From the NCBI GenBank assembly GCA_949126835.1, contig OX421492.1, positions 40,720,498 to 40,784,497 on the forward strand: a stretch of 64,000 nucleotides of DNA. The letters are read 5' to 3'. Source of the stretch: Anisus vortex. Lineage: Eukaryota > Mollusca > Gastropoda > Planorbidae. The notes under the pieces were generated by a model. It did no database searches. It was not told where the DNA came from and saw nothing but the letters and a program-made list of their open reading frames with translations. The position numbers were made by a program, and so were the translations under genes. Of the stretch, positions 38,001 to 50,567 are shown piece by piece (position 1 is the first letter of the stretch; every line of letters starts with the position of its first letter).

Positions 38001-41000
38001 ACATAGAGGTCGCTTACATTTTAGCCACTGAAAAGTGACAAAATGTGTACCTGATATTGTACATAGATGTAATTATTGTTATAATTTATTGTTATAATTG
38101 TTAATTATTATAATTTGTAAAAATAAAAATCCTTAAATCTTCTTCAGCAATGCAGGAAAGGTTTGATTACAACTGTTTGACGTAAAATATTATTATAGCT
38201 CTATTTACAGCTTAAAGTGAATACCATAATACTGGAGTTGTAAAAAAACAATAAAAATCAAATTAGTTATATTACAAAATCAAATTAAGAATCTTTAATT
38301 TAAATTAAAGGGAGATGATCAAAGGAAGATTTTTAATTTTTTCTTTATTAAATAATAGAGATTTACAATTTTCAAATTAAAAATGATCAAATTATTAAAA
38401 GATATTGAATATTAAAATTATTTTTTGATGACTAATCAAAGTATATGTACACCTTTAAACACTACAATAACTACCATGTTTTTATGACTATTATGCATGC
38501 ATTCCTTAAAAGAGCAATATGATGATGTTACTTCGAGATCCTAAATAAAAAATAGAACAATCTCAATTTTGCTGTGATCAATTTAATAATACTATTAGAC
38601 TACTAGATAATTGCATGTCAAAATAACAGAGAAAATATTTTAATCGTGTTTAAAATCTTAGGTCTTAATATTTCTATATTACTTTATTGTATGCTACATA
38701 TAGAGCTAGGCCTACCGATTATAGTGAATATATCCTTTATGAAACTCACATTAATCATAAATTTAGAAATTTTGTTTACTTCGATTTGGTCACCTGTCAT
38801 GTGCTAGGGATAATAGTTTAAACATTTGTAGTCAAACTATACAAATATAATGTACTTGATACAGTCGTCCCTCGTTTACCTACCTATATAAATTAGCTCT
38901 AGTCTAGTCTTATAAGTGAATTTTCACAAAATAGGATTCTTTATTTATAAATCAAATATTTTCGCATTTAGGGCATAGACAATTTTTTTACGAACCCAAA
39001 AATATGTTTTTTTAACATTTTTAGATCTTCCTAGACATAAAATAACTCTCCTTTAGTCACTACTACACTTATACCATCCATTTAATTAATAAAAAAAAGA
39101 AAATAAGAAATGGGTCTATTAAAGTTACAAATATCATTATATTAGTTGTAGTATACATTTAGAACTAAGTTTATACATTATTAAAGAAATTATTTTGTTT
39201 ATAAGCGCCAAGAAGTCTGGCGCAAAATAGACGGCTCCAAAACATCCTACGCGCTAAAATGGTCGCGCCAAAGCGATCTCTCAAAAACTATCATGTTGTT
39301 TTTGTAAAACTCCTGTTCGCAAACATGTAAAAAAAAAGTTTTAACCTGATTAGATCCCTCAAGGCCTGAAATAACACCCCATTAGTCGCCATTGAACTTC
39401 CAATTATCTAGTATATACAAAAAAAAGACATTACCTAAATTAATTTTTTTTTTGTTATTGTACATTCAATGACACACAGAAACGCTATTGATTGAAACCT
39501 CGAAAGTCAGCGTCCCAAGAGGCGAGTTATTATTGAAGTTTTACTTATATTAAACGTTTTCAGACATTCCTTCCAGATAGACGGATTATTACGTTCACTA
39601 GGCCCAAAACGTCGGCAGGGCGACAGGGATCGGTCGGCGGCAGAGATAGAACCCGCGACGCGTCGGTTGACAGTCCAGTGAACTTACCAGCCGGCCTTTA
39701 CTGTTAAGATATCAATTTCTATTTTTGTATCGTCCCTTATAATTCGTATCATTTATATACCGTACAAATTCGCGTGCAAAATGTTCTCCGTGGCGACCTA
39801 AATAATTTAATTTATTTTAATTAATTAATTAATTTAAGTTGTATAGGCAATAAACCGAACCAAGCAATTGCTAATTACAAACACGTTAATTTTTTATTAT
39901 ATGTAAAACCCTTAACGATTTTATTTTTTTTACGTTTGCCGTGTTTTCATTGTGCACATAAACATATCGAACATTTTGGCTATTAAATAATGTAGAAATA
40001 ACTGTTAGAATTTAACAGAAATTTAAAGGCCATTTAAATGAACCAATTTTATTTTTCACATAAATTATGATTAAGTCAGTTATTTTTGTTTTGTTGAAAA
40101 AAGTTTATTGACAGTTTTGGAACTTACCAACGGAACCGGAACCGTGCTGAGTCGGGTTCCGGATTGATGAGAAAAATCTGGGTTACGCCTACCCACATTT
40201 CCGATTCTCAGGTACCCGGTTCTGGAAGCCTTAGGTGAAAGTAAATGTTTTATAATTGTAATATCTAACAGTTTCGTGTTGACTGCTGCATGGTTTCTCT
40301 GTAAAGGGTCTTGGCTTTGGTCACACTACGGCGCTATATAAATTGTCGGCGCTATATAAATTGTCGGCGCTATATAAATTGTCGGCGCTATATAAATTGT
40401 CGGCGCTATATAAATTGTCGGCGCTATATAAATTGTCGGCGCTATATAAATTGTCGGCGCTATATAAATTGTCGGCGCTATATAAATTGTCGGCGCTATA
40501 TAAATTGTCGGCGCTATATAAATTGTCGGCGCTATATAAATTGTCGGCGCTATATAAATTGTCGGCGCTATATAAATTGTCGGCGCTATATAAATTGTCG
40601 GCGCTATATAAATTGTCGGCGCTATATAAATTGTCTTATAAAAATAAATATAAAATATGGTAGAGTATGTTGTATTTTACGCAGTTGGCTCGCTATGTGA
40701 TTCAGAAATCCTAATTTGGCACACAATAATAATTATCAAAAAGTTGCAGACCCCCTGATCTAGAATGTATTTTTCGCAAACCAGTAGAGGTATCTAACAG
40801 CACAATATATTGGCCTAACATTAGGCCAAGATTGAAATAGTGGATGAATGTTGGGGTTAATATTGGACCAATAAAGCGTGTTGTCAGAGTATAAATAGCT
40901 ACTGTTGACGGCTGTAGATGTGATAACATAAACGTAGTGTGGCATCAACGTTAATATCACGATACATATTTGTTTATTTCTACAACGCTTCATTTTGACA

Positions 41001-44000
41001 AAGGTGTCCCATGACGATAGAGTAGGGGGCCCGAAGATGTTACTTGACGATAGAGTAGGGGGCCCGAAGATGTTACTTGACGATAGAGTAGGGGGCCCGA
41101 AGATGTTACTTGACGATAGAGTAGGGTGCCCGAAGATGTTACTTGACGATAGAGTCTCATAGAGTAGGGGGCCCGAAAATTTCATCTGACAATCAGAAGC
41201 CTCAACGACAACAAAATCTTGCCGCCTTAAATACTCACCACATCGCCACAAATAGTTCAATGTAAAATATAGTTTTACAAATATGAAGGACTTTTTAAAA
41301 AAATGTAATTAGGTATAAAATCTTTTTTTTAAATTCAAATTTTCAGCTTTGTTAAATTTCGCAACCGATTTTATTTTCTTCAAAAATATGAGCATGGACT
41401 TGATGATACTTGATCTAAGCCTTTCTATACAATGCAAGGGAGGGAATTCAGATCTTGGGTTTGTGAAAGCATCGCTTAGAAGCAGAAAGTTCACGTACAA
41501 TAAAACAAATTTCATCATTTGGACCTGGCCAGCTGTTAGAACTGCTCCCATTAATGGCAGAAATATCTTACAGCAGGGTTCTCATTTGGCATAAAGTCAT
41601 TCAGAAACTGGCCATGTGTTCCAGTGTCTTTACAGGAATAAAATCGTGCGGCTAAAAATAACTTTACAGCTTTTCCTTAGTTTTCTTTTAATGGTTGGAC
41701 CAGGTTTTTTTGTATTGACGCCGAGTCGGTAGTGACGCATCAGTCGCTCTTAGGGTAATGTTAATTTGGAACAGTCAGAGAATGTGAGTTTTAAACAGTG
41801 TAACTTTACACTTTTGACAATATAACTGACACTTGATGTCATACTTAGCTTCTGACCATTTAACGGACACTCGATGTGATACTCAACTTCTGACAGTATA
41901 ACGGACACCCGATGTAAAGTTAAACTTCTGAGAGTATAACGGACATCCTTTGTATAGTTTAACTTATGACAGTATAACAAACACTCGACGTAAGGATACG
42001 CTTTTGACAGTGTAACCGATTTACAGTGTAAGTTAAACTTATGACAATGTAATGGACATCCAGTGTAAAGTTAAACTTATGACAGTGTAACGACACTCAA
42101 TTTAAAATTAAACTTTTGACATTGTCACCCAGTGTAAAGTTAAACTGATGACAGTGTAACAGACACCCGATGTGAAGTTAAACTTATGACAATGTAACGG
42201 AAACCCAGTGTAAAGTTCAACTTATGACAATGTAACGAACGGCCATTGTAAAGTTCAAGTTATGACAATGTAACGAACACCCAGTGTAAAGTTAAACTTA
42301 TGACAATGTAACGAACACATAGTGTAAAATTAAACTTATGACAATGTAACGAACACCTAGTGTAAATGTAAACTGATGACAGTGTAACGAACACCCAATG
42401 TAAAGTTAAACGTATGACAATGTAACGAACACACAGTGTAAAGTTAAACTTATGACAGTGTAACGGACACCCGGTGTAAAGTTAAACTTATGGCATTGTA
42501 ACGGACACCTAGTTTAAATTTAAACGTATGACAGTATAACGGACACCCGGTGTAAAGTTAAACTTATGACAGTTTAACGGAAACCCGATGTAAAGTTAAA
42601 CTTTTGACAGTTTAACGAACACCCGTTGTAAAGTTAAAATTCTGACAATGTAACGAATACACAGTATAAAGTTAAACTATGACTTTGTAACAGACACCTA
42701 GTGTAAATTTAAACTAATGACAGCGTATCTGAAACCCGATGTAAAATAAAATTTCTGACAGTGTAATCGACTTCCAGTGTAAGTTAAACTTATGACAATG
42801 TAACGGACGCCCAGTGTAAAGTTTAACTTATGACAATGTAACCGACACCCGTTGCAAGTTTAACCTATGACAGCGTAACGGATACCCAGTGTAAAGATAA
42901 ACTTATGGCAGTGTAACGGACACCCAGAGTAAAGATAAACTTATGGCAGTGTAACGGACACCCAGAGTAAAGTTAAACGTATGACAGCGTAACGGACACC
43001 CGGCGTAAGGTTAAACATTTACATTCTGATTTCCTCACCGAGTCACAGAGTAAAAACTCAATGAAATATATCGAGATGTTTTGAAGCATGTAATAAAATC
43101 CTGTCATTGATTTTCCTTTCTCTTATTCCCAACTGTAAATTTAGCTTTCGTTAATTCAAGGGAGATTAAGTAGAAAAAGCCCAACGCGTCAACAATACTA
43201 AACAAACTTTACATGCCCGGATAAGGAAATGAGGTTCTGATTTACGACTGTTATAAATAGGGAACGGAACCTAACTTGAAAAGCAAGAGCAGGTAATAAT
43301 GGTTAATCGTGTTTAACAACGCGTTTTACCTCCCCTTGTGCCATGACACCCAATCTTTGATGGCGATGATCATAACATTTGGGACAGAGAATTCCGGTTC
43401 AATATAAATCCATTTATTGATCCATTAATCTATTGAAACCTTTATTGTTGTATAGGAGATGAAGTAAATGTTTAATCAAAGTCTTAACTTGGGAATGTGG
43501 GAATGTATTAATGTATATGGTGGATTGGTGATGTTAGATTTCGGTTTTCATCAGTTCACGCCTGTGTGAGGTCATTGCTTGCTTTTGGGTCAGAATCTTG
43601 GAGGCATGCAAAAAGTAGAGACCATAAAATTAAAAGTCTTTACCATCAGTTGCCTTCGCCGCCATATCTACTATATAAAATGTGAGGGCTTCATAATGAA
43701 TAATGACCAAAGACCCATCATACGGGATATACACAAAGAGAAAAAAACGTTGGAAGTGGATTGGTAAAAGCCCTAAGAAAAGGTTTAGAAAACAATCCTC
43801 GCCAGTAATGGAACCCCTGGGGAAGTAGAAAAACATTAGGCCAGTCAAACACCATCTGAAAGAGATGATCGGACGAAGAAATGAACAAAGTTGGGATATA
43901 CTGGCAAATAAAAAAAAAACTCAATGTCTTATTAGTTTAAAATATGTTTCTTCTAGTTAGAAAATTATTACGTCAATGGCCCACAACTCCTGTAGGACGG

Positions 44001-47000
44001 TGGTAGGGAGTGGATGGCGGCAGGACTTGAAACCGGGTTCATCATGTTGACAGTACTATGTGCTAACAACAGGACCAGCCAGCAGAAGACGAAGAGGCTT
44101 GTCACAAGATTGAAAAGAGTGGCTAAAAATATTTTAGTCCCTCTTCTTCTTCTTCTTCATAATACTGTGGAGACCCCGTAGAACCGAGGAAAAAGTCCAC
44201 AATTTAAATACACATAAAATAACATAGAAAACATAACATAGCAAACAACAGTTATATACAGATAAAAGAGTGTCACTTTAGGTTTTTGGACCAGCACTTT
44301 AGTGACGATTTGAAGGCCGGAACTGTAGGGGCAGTGACGGAGGCCTGGTCCAGGGTGTTCCACAGGGTGGCCCTATGTCAGATGCAGTTTATTTACACAT
44401 AAATTTAATGCATTAAATCAGCTGACAATTGAATAAGCGTCTAATGCATGTTTAAAGGCTCTAATCTAGTACAATTGTTACTAACACTACGAGTCAAAAT
44501 TAGAAAAGTGAATGATGAGAAATATGTCTTATCAGACCAAGTATTTTTGAAGAAGTGTCCTACTAGACTTTGTTTAAGAATCATTTGCACTCCCTACATG
44601 CATTGTGATTGAACAAAGTTGAAAACTAGGACTAAGTGAATTGCTTAGATCCATCTTTTGTCTATCAAATAGTGGTAGGGGGAAAGTAATGGTAATCAAA
44701 CATTTCTAAAACATTTGACAAATAAGATCTAATACATTGTTATAGATTGTCCATACTTTTTAAAATATCCCTGATGTATTATATTTCTCGGTTGGACAAA
44801 AGGTTGTCTATATATATTTATAAAATATAAATATACAACATTAACAATAGTTGGGGAGAAGTAAAGATGGATGGGCATCGTGCTGGGTTCACAAGCCCTT
44901 TGCACGCTTGGCTATAATATCCTTGAGCGCTGCTTTACTAGTCTTATGAATCAACATGGCCTTAAATAGAAGATGAATCCAATTTGTCATAGCAGAATAA
45001 CAACAACAAAAGCTATGATTAATTTTGTTGATAAACCACTTTCTCGCCTCATGACTTCCAATGCAGCATCACGTGTAAGCGTGTCGTGAATCTTAAACAC
45101 ACAAATTGCACTGTTTCTAAACGATCGAAGTAGGCCTATACATAAACTATTCAGTTGTTGTTGGTTTTTTTTTTGCTTCTATCTTTCTGCTTCAGTTAAG
45201 GTTTCACTTCATTCGTCAAGCTAAAAATGCAACATTAGCTTGATATAGATTGACGGAATTCTTTTTTTTTTTTTACAAATCTGCTTCATTTTATTTCGTT
45301 ATTTCTTTCCTAAAGGGAAGTAAATGTATGAACAGCCTGTAGTTTTTAAGGCTCCTGTTGTTAATTTTGTGTTCGAATGTCGTAATTATTTACTTGAATT
45401 GTTTCATTAAAAAATGAAACTGTTCACACGAACAAGAATGTCGTCAAATGCCTCTGTTCTGGTGGCCCAACTCCATCTTAAGCCACTACAACACCACAGA
45501 GGGGTAGACAAAGCAACGATGAGTACAAGATCATGAAAGGCCACGTGGACATGTCCACCCAGTCATGTTGCATCCTACAAGTGTCCCGCTCTTCCAGGGG
45601 TCATCAGCTCCAATAGCATGTTCCACACGCACGCGCCGACGTTTAAAAATATTATTTTTTCCGTCAGCCATTAGACTGTGGAACTCACTGGACCAAGCCT
45701 CCATCACAGCCACTTCTGTGCCAACTGTTCAAATCATCACTGAAGGGTTGACTAGATACCTCCAATGAAAGTCCGTCGTCAGTTTATAACTCTTGCTTGT
45801 ATGCAGTAAAATATTATAAGTAGTAATCCACACTTTTGATCCCATAGCAGTCGCAATCAAATTGTGGACTTAAATTGTGGACTTAAATTGTTGACTTAAA
45901 TTGTGGACTTAAATTGTGGACTTAAATTGTGGACTTAAATTGTGGACTTAAATTGTGGACTTAAATTGTGGACTTAAATTGTGGACTTAAATTGTGGACT
46001 TAAATTGTGGACTTAAATTGTGGACTTAAATTGTGGACTTAAATTGTGGACTTAAATTGTGGACTTAAATTGTGGACTTAAATTGTGGACTTAAATTGTG
46101 GACTTAAATTGTGGACTTAAATTGTGGACTTAAATTGTGGACTTAAATTGTGGACTTAAATTGTGGACTTAAATTGTGGACTTAAATTGTGGACTTCTTC
46201 CTTGGGTCGTACCGGGTCTCAATAGTACAATGAAGAGGCAGAATTTTGGGAATCATTAGAATTGTTTTTTTAAAAGGATTTTAAAGTATTTAAAAAAAAA
46301 CTAGATCTAGACTCGTGAAGGATGGAAGAACTCGCATCAAATATAATCAATGTCTATATAGAGATTTAGATAGAAACGGACCGAACCAGATAGAACCAGA
46401 TAGACAGAATAAGAACAATTTCATAAAACAAAACATTAAGGTGTTAGTTTCATTCATTGTAGTTTGCATTTATATTTGGTAGGGTTTTTTTATTTAGTTT
46501 TTAGATTTGGAAAACAAAAGCATAGATTAGACGCAGTGGCGTAGATAGGGAGGGGCAGGGGGGGATGACATATGTCCCCGGGCGCCACGTTATATATATA
46601 TATATATATGAATATATGTATAGATAGATATAAAGATATATATATATATATATGTATAGATAGACATAATTAATTGTTTGCTCGTTATATATAGGCCTAC
46701 ACGGATCTAAGCACTGTTTATAAAAAAATGCTCATAATATTATATTAAAAGTAAAATATAACCTTCTTTAAAAAAAAATTATATCTATTTCCAGAGTGTT
46801 TTGGTAACTGTATATCTTGGCTTGGCCTGCAATGTAACCAGTATAGCACTTTTAGTACCTGCCATAGGTATATTTATGCTCTACAGGTGAGTTATGTTCT
46901 TAACATACTGCCTAAACTGTGGCAGGTTAGATTATAAACATTTGTATATGGATTTAACACTGTTAAATTTTTTTCATTCAGTTGTCTTAATGATGAAAAA

Positions 47001-50000
47001 TACAAGAAAAAAAGGATAATAGTTAGGTCTAACCCAATTAGTAACATTAAAAGATGGCAAATCTGTAGGCCTGATCCAATAGATTACAATAAATTAGGAC
47101 CAATCTCTAATACGTTACAATAAATAACAAATAATTTAGACTAGCCTTTATGCCTTATCAAAGAGGTCACAAAAAACGGTGGCTAGTCTTTTAGCCTAGT
47201 ACAATAAATTACAATAAGAAGTAACCAACTAATGTCTATAACTATGTCATTCTTCCTTAAAAAATATATAATATTTCTATCATATAATATGTCCAGTAGT
47301 ATTTTGTGCATTTGCGGTGTAAGAGTTTATATGAAAACTATCTTCTAACATTCCTTACAAGTCTCTTTCTCATTGCATCTATTGCCCTGTGCCATTCCTG
47401 TCTATTTCATTGCATCTATTGCCCAGTGCCATTCCTGTCTATTTCATTGCATCTATTGCCCCGTGCCATTCCTGTCTATTTCATTGCATCTATCGACCAG
47501 TGTCATTTATGTCTATGTCATTGCATCTATTGCCCAGTGCCATTCCTGTCTATTTCATTGCATCTATTGCCCAGTACCATTCCTGTCTATTTCATTGCAT
47601 CTATCGCCCAGTGCCATTTCTGTCTATTTCATTGCATCTATCGACCTGTGCTATTTCTGTCTATTACATTGCATCTATTGCCCAGTGCCATTCCTGTCTA
47701 TTTCATTGCATCTATTGCCCAGTGCCATTCCTGTCTATTTCATTGCATCTATCGCCCAGTGCCATTCCTGTCGTTCTCATTGCATCAGTTGTCCAGTGCC
47801 ATTTCTGTCTATTTCATTGCATCTATTGCCCAGTGTCATTCCTGTCTATTTTATTGCATCTATTGCCCAGTGCCATTCCTGTCGTTCTCATTGAATCAGT
47901 TGTCCAGTGCCATTTCTGTCTATTTCATTGCATCTATTGCCCAGTAATGGGGCACGGTAGCCGAGCGGCAGCGCGTGCGACTGGCGAGCCGAAGGTCCCG
48001 GGTTCGAATCCTGGTGCAGGCTAGGATTTTTTTCCCGGGTCTGGAGGGTGTCCCTGAGTCTACCCAGCTCTGATGGGCACCTGACCTTAGTTCGGGTAAA
48101 GTAAAGGCGGCTGTGCATAGTGCTGGCCACACAATCACCTAGTATGCCGTGGCCACAGAAACTGGTGAACGCTGCTTCATCGGACCTATGGATCAATTCG
48201 GTCCGACGGGTACTTTACTTTACTTACTATTGCCCAGTGCCATTACTGTCTATTTAATTGCATCTATTGCCCAGTGCCACTTCTGTCTGTTTCATTGCAT
48301 CTATCGCCCAGTGCGATTGCTATCTATTTCATTGCATCTATTGCCCAGTGCCATTCCTGTCTATTTCGAGTTATCGTCCTCCCATCTCCTTCTATGTCTC
48401 CCTTTTTTTCTCCTTTACCTAGTTTTGCACGGACTTGCAAATACCATCCTGCAAGGGTATAGGAACTAGCCAAATAAATTACAATAAAAGTTGACCAATC
48501 TATCAGATCGTTCTGATAACGTTTGGTATTTACTTATAGTTCAAAAGATTACAATTCATTGTGACATCTGCTTAAACAATTGGTCCACTGGCTCCATAAC
48601 AAGCAAACCGTTGCCCTCGACGTTAAAGCTTTCGCTTTGCGTGGCCTGCGATGGGGCCAGGGTTCTAGCTCCCCACCTGTAGGCAGCTACTTATGGGATA
48701 GTAGCGGCTTGGCAACGCCTTTTGCATTAACTTCTATGTGGCCTGGATAATACATGTACTTTATTTCGGCATCTTGCGGGGTTTCAATCCGCAGCGGATG
48801 TCGTTCGACTTTCACGTAAAACAATATGTGCTCGGGCAGAGCAGGCTCAAGGTCTTCTGTTCCCTTTTGCCGAACGATTGGAACTCTTACTTTAGTGAGG
48901 TTTATTGCCTTGGGCTCGGTCAGTGCAGGGAACAGATCCACCAGCCCCCCGCCAGCCACACCGATCCATCTATTCAGTTTTAAGTTCCATATGTCATTGT
49001 CAGATCTATTTAAACAATTGGTTTTCCAACAGGTCATTACGGAGACAACATAGGATCAGACTACACATCAATTTTTTTGCCACGCTCTTTCTCTCAGATC
49101 TGGTGGACATTCTCTGGGACGTTCTGGTCACGCATGACCGGTTAATGACCATAGATTCCAACACTTCCTGGCAATTTCAAAACGAGGTAAGCATCTCATG
49201 TGTCACACTTGTGCATCGCTACAGAAATAAGCTCATGCATTAAAAGCATGTGTATAAGTTACAGAATAAGTTATCTTATCAGTAAATGAATAGTATACTT
49301 GTGTTTTTGACATTAACCAAAAGAGAGGACTAAATTTCGAGTAAATTAGAAGAATTCTTAATGACAGTCTATTGGACAGCTGCGTATTCAGCTTAAGAAA
49401 TCCAACCAGTATTTTATTAGTGGCTAGTAAAAATGCTGATGTAACTCAAAGCGTTGTATTGGCTGTCTGAAGGATTTGGGATCGAACCCCAGTTAAAATT
49501 ACAGGACTTTTCGAGGTTGCAATATACCCGAATATAATGGTATATAGCATAAGCTTGGAACAGTATAGGTCACACAATCTCCGTGTATTTTTGTGTCTTA
49601 AGAAACAGGCAAACTATTAACCTCATAAACGTAGAAGGCTAAAAAAAATAACCATGACAACCTACAAGTAATTAATTTAATTAGTTCAAAGTTTTCTTTG
49701 TGTAAACTTGGGGCTAGTTTTGATATTTTGAAAACAATTCTTAGATAAAACCATGTTGACTATATGTCCTAAAATCGGCCATCTTTATTTGTACCGTGTA
49801 AAACAACAACAACTATATATATATACAAGAATGATTCTGGATTGTTTAGATTTCTAGTAGCAGACGGGTCCCTGTTGGATTAGATAAACCGGGGCAACTA
49901 CTGGGATTTTTTTTTAAAAGTCGTCGCTCTATTCCATTGTAGCGTCTTCTTTTAACGTTTTGGGGAGTGATCTCCCCTTCTTGTACTGCTGAGCGGCTGG

Positions 50001-50536
50001 CGTCTTTGTATATAAACATACTGAATATAAATGGACCAACCTCTGGAACAAACATGGCCGCCGACCCTCTGAAACCCAGCAGACGCAAAAATAGGTATTC
50101 GGGTAAAGTGGAGCAGGCAATATTTAAACTTCTTGATTCCAGATTTAAACTTTTATAGCCTCTAATGTCAAAATTGAAGTAAATATTTGCCTTCAGATCT
50201 AACGATACCATTAGATTTTTCTACTTTCACTTTCTGTTTACATTGTAATAGGAGAGATAAAAGAACGGTGAACGGAAATGGATGACTTTTTGAAACTGGG
50301 GGGGGGGGGGGGAAGGGGAGGGGAGAGAGGCCAGGGGGGGATATTGGATGTAGTTAAATAGATAGAAAAGATTACGATATATAGCTAGATAGATAGATTT
50401 GTGTTTATTATTGACAATAAAACGGAAGGGTGTTTTGCTCATTAATAATGTTATTATCACACTTCAAAATTAAATATATTGATAAAATATACTTATATAG
50501 ATAGACAGATAAATAAATATACTAACAGACAGACAG

Positions 50537-50567
<31 letters not shown>

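Larger units (their letters stand above)
32140..46794 (+). other. Receptor intron 3
   Basis: GT-AG intron of 14.7 kb. Stretches with no recognised content: 32720-34080, 34835-35640 (apart from TA/GA microsatellites at 35026-35085 and a G run near 35170), 38360-39590, 39705-40325, 41185-41765 and 43025-43960. The region 33480-33570 is purine-rich with G runs. Confidence 0.83.
46887..49032 (+). other. Receptor intron 4
   Basis: GT-AG intron of 2.1 kb. It holds the 37-bp satellite with its SINE insertion and the insert at 48556-49022. The first 480 bp are AT-rich with several copies of ATTACAATAAATTA-like sequence. Confidence 0.85.

Noticed and set aside
38865..38885. A pogo/Tigger-like terminus (ACAGTCGTCCCTCGTTTACC)
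   Set aside because: The start resembles such ends, but no inverted partner or clear TA duplication was found within the next 1 kb.
40311..40700. Repeat protein frames (RYINCR and YKLSAL)
   Set aside because: They arise from the perfect 18-bp satellite, whose period is a multiple of 3.
47946..48020. A tRNA gene
   Set aside because: A and B boxes are present but the stems do not pair as a tRNA; the 281-bp body, tail and target duplication show a SINE.
47306..48024. Three overlapping + strand frames of about 200 codons
   Set aside because: They are readings of the 37-bp minisatellite; the frames extend into the SINE and have no independent support.
49846..50211. 121-codon minus-strand frame in intron 5
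   Set aside because: No recognisable motif, overlapping frames are open on the other strand as well, and no splice or promoter context supports it.
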